A stretch of 35,689 nucleotides of DNA, taken from contig NZ_NFMA01000029.1 of the NCBI RefSeq assembly GCF_002161175.1, positions 1 to 35,689 of the forward strand, written 5' to 3'. This document shows, in pieces, positions 16,067 to 25,800 of the stretch; the stretch's first letter is position 1, and each line of letters starts with the position of its first letter. The position numbers and the translations under genes were made by a program. The notes beneath the pieces were generated by a model. The model was not told where the DNA came from. It searched no databases and worked only from the letters and a program-made list of their open reading frames with translations. The DNA comes from Flavonifractor sp. An100 (GTDB lineage: Bacteria; Bacillota; Clostridia; Oscillospirales; Oscillospiraceae).

Positions 16067-19000
16067 ATGAGTGTTTATCGCTGCTACTCACAAAAAAAGC
16101 CCGGCTTCGATGTGGAGGCCCAAGGGCTGTGCAAAGCTCTGCAGGAACAGCTGGGCGTTGCCGGTCTGCGCTCCGTCTCCATCTTGAACCGGTACGACGC
16201 CGACCAAATTGACCCCGCCGTCTACCAGCAGGCCAAGGCCATCGTCTTTTCCGAGCCCCAGGTGGACACGGTTTACGACGAGACCTTTCCCACCCCCGTC
16301 CAGCCCCACACCATTTTAGCGGTGGAGGCCCTGCCCGGTCAGTTCGACCAGCGGGCGGACTCCTGTGAGCAGTGCATCCAGCTCATGGCCGGAGTGGAGC
16401 GGCCCCTCATCGCCTACGCCAAGGTGTACATCCTGGCGGGAGATCTGTCCCAATCCGACCTGGACAAGATCCGCCACTACTTAATTAACCCCGTGGAGAG
16501 CCGGGAGGCCTCCATGGACAAGCCCGACACCCTGGTACGTACCCACCCCGTCCCCGACCACGTAGAGGCGGTGGAGGGCTTCACCGCCCTGGATGAGGCT
16601 GGCCTGACCGCCCTACTGGACAAGCTGGGTCTGGCTATGGATCTGGACGATCTGAAGTTCCTCCAGTCCTATTTCCGGGATGAGGAGAAACGGGATCCCA
16701 CCATCACCGAGATCCGAGTGGTGGACACCTACTGGTCCGACCACTGCCGCCACACCACCTTCTCCACCCATCTGGACAACATCCAGATTGACGATCCCAA
16801 CGTCCAGGCGGCCTATCAGGACTATCTGGCCGCCCGTGTGGCAGTATATGGAGAGGAAAAGGCTGCCCAGCGGCCCCAGACCCTCATGGACCTGGCCACC
16901 ATCGGGGCCAAGTACCTGAAGAAGCAGGGAAAGCTCCCCGAGCTGGATGAGAGCGAGGAGATCAACGCCTGCTCCATCCACGTCCCCGCCCAGGTGGACG
17001 GCAAGGAGCAGGACTGGCTGCTCATGTTTAAAAATGAGACCCACAACCACCCCACCGAGATCGAGCCCTTCGGCGGAGCGGCCACCTGCATCGGCGGCTG
17101 CATCCGTGACCCCCTGTCCGGCCGTGTGTACGTCCACCAGGCCATGCGGGTCACCGGCGGCGGCGATCCCCGGGTGCCCTTTGACCAGACCACCCCGGGC
17201 AAGCTGCCCCAGCGGAAGCTGGCCCAGACTGCCGCGGCGGGCTACTCCTCCTACGGTAACCAGATCGGTCTGGCCACCGGCCACGTAGCCGAGGTATACC
17301 ACGAGGGCTACATCGCCAAACGCCTGGAGTGCGGCGCTGTGGTGGGTGCCGCCCCCGCCGACCATGTGCGCCGGGAGGTGCCCGCCCCCGGAGATGTGGT
17401 CATCCTCCTGGGCGGCCGCACCGGCCGGGACGGCATTGGCGGAGCCACCGGCTCCTCCAAGAGCCACAACCAGAAGTCCCTGACCACCATGGCCTCCGAG
17501 GTACAGAAGGGCAACGCCCCTGAGGAGCGGAAGATCCAGCGCCTGTTCCGCAACGGCGACGTCACCCGCCTTATCAAGCGCTGCAACGACTTTGGCGCCG
17601 GCGGCGTGTCCGTAGCCATCGGCGAGCTGGCCGACGGCCTGGAGATCCAGCTGGACGCCGTACGCAAGAAGTACGACGGTCTGGACGGCACCGAGCTGGC
17701 CATCAGCGAGTCCCAGGAGCGCATGGCCGTGGTAGTAGCCCCGGAGGATGCAGATAAGTTTATCGCCGCGGCTGAGGCCGAGAACCTGGAGGCCTACCGG
17801 GTGGCCACCGTCACCGAGAGTCCCCGGATGGTGATGCACTGGAAGGGCCAGAAGATCGCCGATCTGAGCCGGGCCTTCCTGAATACCAACGGTGCAGTGA
17901 AGCACGCCAGCGTGTCCGTCCCCAACCGGAGCGAAGCAGGCTTCCCCTTTGACCAGTGCTGCGGCTCTCTGCGGGAGATGGCCGCCAGCCTGAAATCTGC
18001 TTCCCGCCGTGGACTCACCGAGCGGTTTGATGGCTCCATTGGCGCCGCCTCCGTCCTCATGCCCTTCGGCGGACAAAATCAGCGCACCCCCGCCCAGGCT
18101 ATGGCCGCGCTCTTCCCCGTGGAGCCCGGCCAGGAGACCGATCAGGCCAGTATCATGGCCTGGGGCTTTGACCCGGATTTGATGATGAAGGATCCCTTTG
18201 CGGGCGCATTCCATTCTGTGGAGGTCTCCCTGGCCAAAGTGGTGGCCGCTGGCGGCGACTACAAAAAGGCCTATCTCACCTTCCAGGAGTTCTTCGAGAA
18301 GCTGCGGGAGGAGCCGGAGCGCTGGGGCAAGCCCTTCTCCGCCCTGTTGGGCGCTCTGACAGCTCAATTGATCTTCGGCCGGGCCGCCATCGGCGGCAAG
18401 GACTCCATGTCCGGCTCCTTCCTGGACAAGGATGTACCTCCCACCCTGATTTCCTTCGCCATTGCCCCGGTAAAGGCCAGCCAGGTGCTTTCCCCTGAGT
18501 TCAAAGAGGCCGGACACCCGGTTTACCTGTTCAATGGGAAAGAGGGCTGGGATGCCCTTCTTGACCTGCATCAGCAGGGCAAGGTAAAGGCCGCCTGGGC
18601 AGTGGAGAATGGTGCAGCAGAAGCTGTGATGAAGATGTCCTTTGGCAACTCCATCGGCTTTGCCTCCGACAGCCAGGCCTGCGCTCCCTGGTGGAACGAC
18701 CGGGCCGGTTCTATTGTGGCCGAACTCACGGAGGAAGTGAGCCTGCCCCACGTGAATAAGATCGGCATGACCACCGCCGAGCCCTCCATCGTCATCGGCC
18801 AGGACTCCGCCTCCATCGATGAGCTCATGGAGCTCAATGAGGGCGTGCTGGAGAAGGTCTATCCCTCCAAGGCCGGCACCTGTGAGGCCGTGGCCCCCAT
18901 CTCCTGGGACAAGCCCTCCATTGCCGTGTGTAAGCACAAGGTGGCCCGCCCCAAGGCGGTCATTCCCGTCTTCCCCGGCACCAACTGCGAGTACGACACC

Positions 19001-19744
19001 GCCAAGGCCTGCGTCCGGGCGGGCATTGACCCAGAGATCGTGGTGGTGCGCAACCTGACTACCGACTTTTTAGCCCAGTCCGCCCAGGCTCTGGAGAAGG
19101 CCATCCGCTCGGCCCAGATGGTGGTCCTCCCCGGCGGCTTCTCCGGCGGCGACGAGCCCGAGGGTTCGGGCAAGTTCATTGCCTCCTTCCTCCGTTCCCC
19201 CGCCCTCAGCGACGCCATTATGGACCTGCTGAAGAACCGGGACGGCCTGATGCTGGGCATCTGCAACGGCTTCCAGGCCCTGGTCAAGCTGGGACTGGTT
19301 CCCTTCGGCGAGATTCGGGACATGGATGCCGACTGCCCCACCCTCACCTATAACCTCATCGGCCGTCATCAGAGCCGGTATGTCACCACCCGAGTGGCCT
19401 CCGTCCAGTCCCCCTGGATGCTGAAGAGTCAGGTGGGCGACCTGCACACCATCCCCATTTCCCACGGCGAGGGCCGCTTTGTGGCACCCAGCTCCGTGAT
19501 TGCCGACCTTATCGCCAAGGGCCAGGTGGCCACCCAGTACGTGGACGCCAAGGGCCAGCCTTCCATGGACATTGATATCAATCCCAACGGCTCAATGGAG
19601 GCCATCGAGGGCATCTTCTCCCCTGACGGCCGTGTCTTCGGCAAGATGGGTCACCTGGAGCGCCGAGGGCCCTTCGTGGGCGTCAACATCCCCGGCAACA
19701 AGCACCAGCCCCTCTTCGAAGCTGGAGCAGAGTATTTTAAATAA
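16067..19744 (+). CDS. purL: phosphoribosylformylglycinamidine synthase, single chain
   Basis: This enzyme converts FGAR to FGAM with glutamine and ATP, the fourth step of purine synthesis. The 1225-residue product fuses synthetase and glutaminase. It has an N-terminal PurS-like region, a linker with YWSDHCRHTTF, ATP-binding parts around KNETHNHPTEIEPFGGAA, a second half with GGKDSMSGSF, and a class I amidotransferase with C1066 (GICNGF), H1133 and E1135 (SHGEGRF). The length and layout fit the Clostridia-type fused form. The ATG at 16067 is preferred because GGAAGGAGG is at good spacing; an ATG six bases upstream abuts it. Terminator 19758-19796 follows. Confidence 0.95.
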   Translation: MSVYRCYSQKKPGFDVEAQGLCKALQEQLGVAGLRSVSILNRYDADQIDPAVYQQAKAIVFSEPQVDTVYDETFPTPVQPHTILAVEALPGQFDQRADSCEQCIQLMAGVERPLIAYAKVYILAGDLSQSDLDKIRHYLINPVESREASMDKPDTLVRTHPVPDHVEAVEGFTALDEAGLTALLDKLGLAMDLDDLKFLQSYFRDEEKRDPTITEIRVVDTYWSDHCRHTTFSTHLDNIQIDDPNVQAAYQDYLAARVAVYGEEKAAQRPQTLMDLATIGAKYLKKQGKLPELDESEEINACSIHVPAQVDGKEQDWLLMFKNETHNHPTEIEPFGGAATCIGGCIRDPLSGRVYVHQAMRVTGGGDPRVPFDQTTPGKLPQRKLAQTAAAGYSSYGNQIGLATGHVAEVYHEGYIAKRLECGAVVGAAPADHVRREVPAPGDVVILLGGRTGRDGIGGATGSSKSHNQKSLTTMASEVQKGNAPEERKIQRLFRNGDVTRLIKRCNDFGAGGVSVAIGELADGLEIQLDAVRKKYDGLDGTELAISESQERMAVVVAPEDADKFIAAAEAENLEAYRVATVTESPRMVMHWKGQKIADLSRAFLNTNGAVKHASVSVPNRSEAGFPFDQCCGSLREMAASLKSASRRGLTERFDGSIGAASVLMPFGGQNQRTPAQAMAALFPVEPGQETDQASIMAWGFDPDLMMKDPFAGAFHSVEVSLAKVVAAGGDYKKAYLTFQEFFEKLREEPERWGKPFSALLGALTAQLIFGRAAIGGKDSMSGSFLDKDVPPTLISFAIAPVKASQVLSPEFKEAGHPVYLFNGKEGWDALLDLHQQGKVKAAWAVENGAAEAVMKMSFGNSIGFASDSQACAPWWNDRAGSIVAELTEEVSLPHVNKIGMTTAEPSIVIGQDSASIDELMELNEGVLEKVYPSKAGTCEAVAPISWDKPSIAVCKHKVARPKAVIPVFPGTNCEYDTAKACVRAGIDPEIVVVRNLTTDFLAQSAQALEKAIRSAQMVVLPGGFSGGDEPEGSGKFIASFLRSPALSDAIMDLLKNRDGLMLGICNGFQALVKLGLVPFGEIRDMDADCPTLTYNLIGRHQSRYVTTRVASVQSPWMLKSQVGDLHTIPISHGEGRFVAPSSVIADLIAKGQVATQYVDAKGQPSMDIDINPNGSMEAIEGIFSPDGRVFGKMGHLERRGPFVGVNIPGNKHQPLFEAGAEYFK

Positions 19745-19757
19745 TTCCGCTGGAAAC

Positions 19758-19796
19758 GGGAGCCGGTCAGAAAAAGCCGGCTCCCATTTTTCTGCA
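19758..19796 (+). terminator. intrinsic terminator of purL
   Basis: A 9-bp stem GGGAGCCGG/CCGGCTCCC (19758-19766 with 19777-19785) and a ten-base loop, followed by ATTTTTCTGCATTTTT. Confidence 0.9.
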
Positions 19797-19885
19797 TTTT
19801 TAGCGTTTTTTAATCTTTCTTTCCCTTGCTCTTAACACTCCTGTGATACCCTTGTCCCATGAAACGTTGGAAAGGAGTTCATTTT

Positions 19886-20116
19886 ATGATTTCTCTGCTC
19901 GCTCTCTCCCTGGTGTGCCTGGCGGCCATTCCAGTTTTGTTTGTGATCACGCTTCTGTTTAGCATTCCCCTGGCCATTGCCATGGCGTTCCTCCCTTGGC
20001 TGCTCCGTCTGGCCGCTGTGGTTCTCCTCCTCCGCGCCCTCATGGAACAGCCCTTCCGCCTGGAGAGCCTAGCTCCCGCCGCCATTGCCTTTGCCCTGTC
20101 CCTCCTGTTGCGGTGA
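19886..20116 (+). CDS. small hydrophobic membrane protein
   Basis: A 76-residue product that is almost entirely hydrophobic, with two to three membrane helices: MISLLALSLVCLAAIPVLF, a second through MAFLPWLLRLAAVVLLL, and a short C-terminal one. AAAGGAG precedes the ATG at 19886 by eight bases. An upstream in-frame ATG at 19859 has no site. No family recognised. It stands alone between the purL terminator and the tRNA cluster. Confidence 0.65.
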   Translation: MISLLALSLVCLAAIPVLFVITLLFSIPLAIAMAFLPWLLRLAAVVLLLRALMEQPFRLESLAPAAIAFALSLLLR

Positions 20117-20174
20117 GGGTTTCGGGCAAGGCCAAATTGAATTTAAAAAAACGAAAATTTTTTGGATTTTCCTG

Positions 20175-20203
20175 TTGACATTTCGGGGCTTATCGGCTAT
20201 ACT
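20175..20203 (+). promoter_or_regulatory. promoter of the tRNA cluster
   Basis: TTGACA (20175-20180) and TATACT (20198-20203) have 17-base spacing and end 31 bases before the first tRNA. This is the strongest promoter in the core region. Confidence 0.88.
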
Positions 20204-20234
20204 ATCTCTTGCCCTGTTCGAGACAGACAGACAC

Positions 20235-20311
20235 GGCGGCATAGCTCAGTTGGCTAGAGCACTCGGTTCATACCCGGGGTGTCACTGGTTCAAATCCAGT
20301 TGCCGCTACCA
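20235..20311 (+). tRNA. tRNA-Met (CAT), elongator type
   Basis: A full cloverleaf with acceptor GGCGGCA/TGCCGCT (first pair G-U), D-arm AGCTCAGTTGGCTAGAGC, anticodon loop TTCATAC and an encoded CCA. The G-U first pair and sequence resemble the Bacillus elongator tRNA-Met (recalled). A lysidine-modified Ile2 reading is less likely. Confidence 0.93.
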
Positions 20312-20358
20312 CTTATAAACAACGGACCCGCTTGGTTCCGATTCTATATTGAAAAAAC

Positions 20359-20433
20359 GGCCCGGTGGTCAAGCGGTTAAGACTCCGCCCTTTCACGGCG
20401 GCAACACGGGTTCGAGTCCCGTCCGGGTCACCA
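20359..20433 (+). tRNA. tRNA-Glu (TTC)
   Basis: Acceptor GGCCCGG pairs with CCGGGTC, anticodon stem CCGCC/GGCGG encloses CTTTCAC, the T-arm holds GTTCGAGTC, and CCA is encoded. Confidence 0.95.
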
Positions 20434-20460
20434 CCTCTTTCTTCGCCGTTTCTTCTATAT

Positions 20461-20536
20461 GGAGGCATAGCTCAGCCGGTAGAGCGTCCGCCTCACACGC
20501 GGAAGGTCACAGATTCGAGTTCTGTTGTCTCCACCA
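20461..20536 (+). tRNA. tRNA-Val (CAC)
   Basis: Acceptor GGAGGCA pairs with TGTCTCC, anticodon stem TCCGC/GCGGA encloses CTCACAC, and CCA is encoded. Its 3' part is duplicated 121 bases downstream, which marks this gene as a likely integration target. Confidence 0.95.
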
Positions 20537-20553
20537 GAAAAAGGCCACGTCAG
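20504..20553 (+). repeat. direct repeat copy 1 (tRNA-Val 3' end and beyond)
   Basis: Fifty bases covering the T-arm, acceptor and first part of the terminator of tRNA-Val. They match 20625-20674 at 44 of 50 positions, with all differences being transitions. Such repeats are usual at tRNA integration sites. Confidence 0.8.
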
Positions 20554-20570
20554 ATGACGTGGCCTTTTTC
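20538..20570 (+). terminator. intrinsic terminator of the tRNA cluster
   Basis: AAAAAGGCCACGTCA (20538-20552) pairs with TGACGTGGCCTTTTT (20555-20569) and ends in a T-run. Confidence 0.93.
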
Positions 20571-20624
20571 CATATCTCCTTGCACCCTTACACCCCTTCG
20601 GCGGGCTACCCCCTCCAACGGGTC

Positions 20625-20674
20625 AGGTTACAAATCCGAGCTCTGTTGTCTCCACCAGAAAAAAACCACGTCAG
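20625..20674 (+). repeat. direct repeat copy 2 (decayed tRNA-Val 3' end)
   Basis: Repeats the tRNA-Val 3' end, but no cloverleaf can be folded from the bases upstream of it. The terminator half after CCA has lost its pairing partner. It is either the trace of an excised or replaced element or a decayed tandem tRNA. The accessory DNA begins about here. Confidence 0.75.
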
Positions 20675-20727
20675 TTCTGATAGTTCCCATAGGTACATTT
20701 TCTGAACCTTGTGAATTGTCAGGCACA

Positions 20728-20755
20728 CAGGCGGACAGCGGAAGCTGTCCGCCTG
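20728..20755. terminator. hairpin at the 3' side of the chimeric gene
   Basis: A perfect 12-bp stem (20728-20739 with 20744-20755) and a GGAA loop. The better T-tract (TTGTGTTTTA) is on the plus-strand side, so it may shield the chimeric gene from tRNA read-through as well as end its transcript. Nothing else is visible in 20675-20762. Confidence 0.6.
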
Positions 20756-20762
20756 TTGTGTT

Positions 20763-22778
20763 TTATGCCAGCAATCGCTTGATTTCTTCAATATCTGTAA
20801 TCTGCTTTGTGATATGCGGTATGTGCTCACCTTCCTGCATAGGGCTATCCACTCTGCCGATGTCTCGGTACACGATCCTGATACTTTGTCCAGCAGAGCG
20901 GGAATACTTTTGGCTCCGCTCTCCCACCTCGATCCGCTGGATAAAGAGCCGCAGGAGTTCCGGCGTCAGTTCGTCAATGGTAGTGTACCGCTTGGCCTTC
21001 TCAATGAAGGCGTCCACATTGGCGGCTGAGGCTTTCAGTTTCTCCAACTGTTCCTCCTTGGCCGGAATGGTTGCAGACAGATTTTTTTGCTCGGCGTTGT
21101 AATCTGCGGACAGCATGCGGAACTGTTCATCGCTCACCCGTCCCAGAACATTGTCTTCATACAGACGCTTGAACAGCACGGACAACTCATCGTATCTCCG
21201 ATGCATGGAATCCAGTTCCCTCTGCAGGCGGTTGATTTCCCGGCGCAGTTCTGCGGTGTTCCTCTGGTTGATGTACTGGGCAAACTGCCGCTCTTTCATC
21301 CGTGCGAAGTGCGTGACCCTGCGCAGGTCATCCAGCACAATGGCTTTCAGGTCCGCCTCACGGATCTGGTGGGGTGAGCAGGCGGTTTTCCCGCGCTTAC
21401 TGTAGGTTGAGCACCGGAAATAATACTGATCCTCCCGCATTTCCTCGGTCCGGCAGAGCACCATGTATTTTCCGCAGTCGGCACAGTAGACCAGTCCAGA
21501 GAACAGATTGGGTTCCTCCATGTGCTTGGGCGGCCGCCGTTTGTGCTCCCGCACATCCTGCACGATCTCCCAGACCTCCATGGAGATGAGTGGCTCATGG
21601 GTGTTCTCCACAAGGATCTGCTCGCTCTCTGGTTTCTGGATTTGCTTTTTGTTTTTATAGGAGAGCGTTGTTTTCTTCATGTTGAGCGTGTGCCCGATGT
21701 AGACCTTGTTTTCCAGGATCTTAGCCACGGTTCTGCCGGACCAGGTGTAGGGACGGGTGGTATCCAGATTGGTACAGGCAGCTCCGGTAGCCTGGTAGTA
21801 CTGGTTGGTCGGATTCAGCACCTGCGCTTGGGTCAGGATTCTGGCGATCTGGTTTGGTCCCTTCCCTGCGGCGCACAGGTCAAAGATACGACGCACGATG
21901 GGAGCGGTTTCCTCATCGGGGATGATCTCCTTGGAGTCCTTGTCCTTTTTCTTGTAGCCGTAGGGCGGTTTGCCGCCCAGCCGCTCTCCGCGCTCCGCCT
22001 GCATCTTCTTGATGGCGCGTACTTTCTTACTGGTGTCCTTGGCGTGGAGTTCGTTGGCCCAGTTACGGATAGGATTTTCCTCGCTGCGGCGAAGCTCCAA
22101 CTCCCGGTATTCGATGTCCCGGCCCACGCAGGTCAGTCTGGCCCTGTCGCTGCCCCGCTTTTCTTCCACCAGTGTGAAGCTGGAATCCACCGCACCACTG
22201 ATAGCAGTGGTCCCGGAGATCCGGTGGAACACATCCTCCGCCTTTTCTTTCCGCAGATGGTGGATGAGCAGGATGGCAATGCCGTGCTTGTCCGCCAGCC
22301 GCTTGAGCACGGACAGATCCCGGTAGTCGTTGGCATAGGTGGCGTCGTGGACCGGACGGACCATCTGCAGGGTGTCAATGATGACCAGCACTGTGTCGGG
22401 GTGTGCGGCGAGAAATGCGTCCACCTGTTCCTCCAACCCTTGGCCGATGAGGGCGCACTCCGTGCAGAAGTGGACGCTGCTTGGTGCGTCCTCCGTGATC
22501 TCAAACAGCCGGTTCTGGATACGGAGAACGGAATCCTCCAGACAGAGATAGAGGGTGGTGCCCTGCTTGGTGGTCATGTTCCAGACCGGTTCTCCCTTGG
22601 CAACTGTCACCGCCAGCCATAGAGCAAGCCAGGACTTGCCCACCTTCGGGGAACCAGCCAGGATGTGCAGACCCTGAGAGATCAGGGTATCCACCACAAA
22701 ATTGGGCGGCTCCAGCGGACGATCCATCAGGGTTCTGCCGTCCACTGTGATCAGGGGATGGTTCATTTTGTTATTCAT
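20763..22778 (-). CDS. chimeric RepA-type ATPase / large serine recombinase C-terminus
   Basis: One open 671-residue frame joins parts of two protein families. Residues 1-230 are a RecA-fold ATPase like the RepA/AAA_25 proteins of mobile elements: Walker A GSPKVGKS (42-49), Walker B LVIID (D135), and LIHHLRK. From about 236 it becomes a large serine recombinase without its N-terminal catalytic domain: ANELHAKDTSKKVRAIKK, the Recombinase domain with GKPPYGYKK, a zinc ribbon (C432, C435, C456, C467), a long coiled coil (about 495-595) and a DUF4368-like end. The catalytic serine and the YxRVS opening are absent, so it cannot recombine DNA alone. GGAGG lies seven bases before the ATG. It is probably a deletion fusion; a functional new architecture is possible. 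Confidence 0.88.
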   Translation of the reverse strand: MNNKMNHPLITVDGRTLMDRPLEPPNFVVDTLISQGLHILAGSPKVGKSWLALWLAVTVAKGEPVWNMTTKQGTTLYLCLEDSVLRIQNRLFEITEDAPSSVHFCTECALIGQGLEEQVDAFLAAHPDTVLVIIDTLQMVRPVHDATYANDYRDLSVLKRLADKHGIAILLIHHLRKEKAEDVFHRISGTTAISGAVDSSFTLVEEKRGSDRARLTCVGRDIEYRELELRRSEENPIRNWANELHAKDTSKKVRAIKKMQAERGERLGGKPPYGYKKKDKDSKEIIPDEETAPIVRRIFDLCAAGKGPNQIARILTQAQVLNPTNQYYQATGAACTNLDTTRPYTWSGRTVAKILENKVYIGHTLNMKKTTLSYKNKKQIQKPESEQILVENTHEPLISMEVWEIVQDVREHKRRPPKHMEEPNLFSGLVYCADCGKYMVLCRTEEMREDQYYFRCSTYSKRGKTACSPHQIREADLKAIVLDDLRRVTHFARMKERQFAQYINQRNTAELRREINRLQRELDSMHRRYDELSVLFKRLYEDNVLGRVSDEQFRMLSADYNAEQKNLSATIPAKEEQLEKLKASAANVDAFIEKAKRYTTIDELTPELLRLFIQRIEVGERSQKYSRSAGQSIRIVYRDIGRVDSPMQEGEHIPHITKQITDIEEIKRLLA

Positions 22779-22803
22779 GTTTGTACCTCCATTTCAAGAA
22801 TTT

Positions 22804-22847
22804 GAATACAAAAAGTTCCCACCTCAAAAGAAGTGGGAGTAGTATTC
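22804..22847. promoter_or_regulatory. nested palindrome in the divergent spacer
   Basis: GAATAC (22804-22809) is inverted at 22842-22847 and encloses a second inverted pair TCCCAC/GTGGGA (22817-22822 with 22833-22838). It sits between the chimeric gene and the polymerase gene, just before the polymerase promoter. In the leftward leader it would form a stem followed by CTTTTTG, which looks like an attenuator. An operator role is the alternative. Confidence 0.55.
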
Positions 22848-22850
22848 ATT

Positions 22851-22878
22851 TTGATTTTGAAATGGTTTGTGGTAGAAT
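22851..22878 (+). promoter_or_regulatory. promoter of the polymerase operon
   Basis: TTGATT (22851-22856) and TAGAAT (22873-22878) are spaced by 16 bases and end 21 bases before the polymerase ATG, giving a leader of only some 15 bases. Confidence 0.7.
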
Positions 22879-22899
22879 AGAGCAAACGGAGGTGAGCCA

Positions 22900-25800
22900 A
22901 TGGCGACCTATCAGATCTACGAACTCTCTGCCCGGGCGGTGATGAGTTATGCCGCGGAGCAAGACGGCGTTTTCACCTTTACCCTGAACCGCAGCGCCAC
23001 CGAGCACTGCAAGGTACCGGGAGCCAGGCACGAGCAGGACAGCTGCGCTATGTTCCACCAGCTGATGTACCAACTCCACGGGGAGGGCTGGCGGGAGCGT
23101 AGCGATGAGAAGGTCACTGCCCTTTCCGATGTGCTGTTCTATATGGACTTCGCCGGGATCTTTGACCGGCGTGGAACCGGAAGGACGCAGCAGGCCCGCC
23201 GGGAGAAGGCCAGAGACATGTTCCGTCCCGAGGGGATCACTCTGGACTTCGGCAGCGGCCCACACCGCTATGTGGCTTTTGAACGCTCCGCCAGCATGAG
23301 CCGTCAGTCTCGTCTCTCCTTCATCCGGGCGGATTTGTATGATCCCATGCGGCAGCGGATCATGCTGAACATGGAACTGGATCGCTGCCAGCTCAGCAAA
23401 CTCTACGCCTACAATGGTCTCATGTTCTCCAGTGGAACCCGGGTGGACGGCATCCGCATTGACAAAAATCACCGGGTCATCGTCATAGACAATCCATCAA
23501 AGAGAGTGGAGCGAGCCCCTGTCATCACCCTGCGGGAAGGCAGAGAGCCAGGAACCTTCTACCGGGCAGATACGCTGGAAGATCTGGACATCACCTGCTT
23601 TGACGGCGTGGGCCTCATCTCTAAAGAGTACGCCCAGGTATTGGACAAGGTACTGGGCAGTAGCCACACCCACACCTCCTTCCAGATCCGTATGCCCTAC
23701 ATCAAGGGGATGCTCCACCAGGTGGACTTCAAGGATTTTTTGAAGCGCAGCGGCACCCAGACCATTGTGGATATCTGGGGCCAGGCACACCCCGTCCGCA
23801 GTGTGGACATCATCCTCACCCGCAGCCAGTTCAAGGCCTACGGCTGGCTGCGGGAGAACGGTATGACCTGGGAGGACTACTGGGACGCCTTCCGGGAGTA
23901 CAATCACGCCCTGTACATCACGAACCTTAGTAAGACGGAGCCGGAGGAGCTGGTGGAACTAAACTACCAATTCCTCTCCACCCTCTCCATCCAGCCGGAG
24001 GAGTTCCGCCCCGCCGACCTGCCGGAAGGCTGGGACCACAGTCCGCAGGATGATCCTCGCCAGTGGCTGACCAAGGCCACTGAGACGGCCTACTATAACT
24101 TTCGTGCCAATGAGGCATATCAGCAGGAATACTTTCGCCGGAGCCTGAGCCAACCCAAGGGGAGCCGGGCCAACATCATGGCCCGGGTGCTGGAGAAGAA
24201 CCCGAAGTTTATCCGCGAACCTATCTACACGGAACAGCTGGATGGACAGGCCCGGAAGATCCTCCGAGGCTACGCCGTTGGGCGGTTGCTGGTGCCGGGG
24301 GACAACCGTTTTCTCTCCGGTGATCTGCTGGAACTGCTGCGGCAGTTAATTGCGCCCCGTGTGTTCCAGTTGCCCGGTGAGCGGGACTTCTGCAACCAAG
24401 TGCTGGGAGACTTCTTCGCGGAGGACTGTTTCTTTGCTCCTGGTGCAGCCTATGACCATGAGGACAGCTGCACCCTTCTCCGCAACCCTCACATCGCCCG
24501 GAACGAGGAATTGCAGCTGTCGGTGTATCCGGGGGGAGACGCACTGCGCCAGCATTACCTGGGTCACCTCACCGATGTGGTCATGGTGTCCGCTGACAGT
24601 TTGACGGCGGAGCGGCTGGGCGGCGCAGACTACGACGGCGACCTCATCAAGACCATTGCCGATCCCATCCTGAACCGATGTGTGAAGCGGAACTATGATT
24701 ACGATGTCCACCAGCAGCTCTCCAACAACGCCAACCTGCCCCTGCTGAAGATCCCCGCTCTCTCCGCACCCAAGTCCGACGCCAACGACTGGCAGTCCCG
24801 GTTTCAGACAGTGGAAAACACCTTTGCCGCCCGCATTGGACAGATCTGCAACGCTGCCCTGGATCGCAGCGTCATCGCCTACAACGACCACGCCGACCCG
24901 GAGGAGCGCAAGCGATACCGCCGGGACTTGGAAGCCTTGGCCATCTATAGTGGGCTGGAGATCGACGCGGCCAAGACCGGTGTGCGGCCCAACCTGGATG
25001 AATTTCTGGGCGGACGGAAGGTAAAGCGCACTCCTTTCCTCCAGTACAAATATCTGTTGGAGCGCGCGGAGGAGCGCCGCCGCGCTTGGTATGAGCCCAC
25101 CCACCGTGAGCGGCTGGAGACCTTCTTTGCCGGGATCGACTGGGACACGGTGGACTCCCCGGTGGAGCGTCTGCCCTGGCTGGCCCGCCAGCTGGAGCGC
25201 AACACGCCGAAAGTTCAGGAGAAACCAGCGAAGGACAGTGAGTTGTTTATCTTTGCCCAGGAACGAAGCTGGAAGAAACATCTGGACCAAAACATTCTTT
25301 CTTCTGTCTCTGCCTTGCTGTGGGACTACGAGCACTGCCTCTCCCGCATTCGGGCCTGCCGCGCCCCCGCCAAGGGACAGCAGCGGAAAACGGACATTGA
25401 CCGCATCCTCTACGCCAGAGGACAGGAAGAAGTCTACGACAGCGACGAGCTGCACGCCTTCTTCCAGCAGCTTTCCCCGGAGCACATCGCCGCTCTGCGA
25501 AAGGCCATCGTGGACCAGCAGTGGCACCTGCTGGCAGAAGGACAGAGAGAAACATTCCTGCGGGAGTGGCTGCCGGAGGGAGCCGACTACTACGATCTCC
25601 TGACCGACTTCCGCCACGGCGGGTTCCGTATGCTGGGTGATCTGGTCTGCGATATCGACGATCTGGAGTCTGCCCGGGAGCGGAAGCAACTCCGCCGCCC
25701 GGCGGACTCCCCGGACTTCCAGAAGATGATGGAGGCCTATCTGTCTGCCCCCTTCAGCGGCAACGAGCGGGCCGTGGTGTCCAAGGTCTGCCGCAAGCTG

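Noticed and set aside
16613..18937. A leftward open frame of 774 codons inside purL
   Set aside because: purL is certain on the other strand. The frame has low-complexity Gly/His/Leu content and no ribosome site.
20235..20311. tRNA-Ile2 (lysidine CAT) reading
   Set aside because: The acceptor and D-arm sequence and the first G-U pair resemble elongator tRNA-Met.
20763..22778. Two adjacent genes with a sequencing error between them
   Set aside because: The frame is unbroken across the junction, and the second half lacks a whole N-terminal domain, which a frameshift would not remove.
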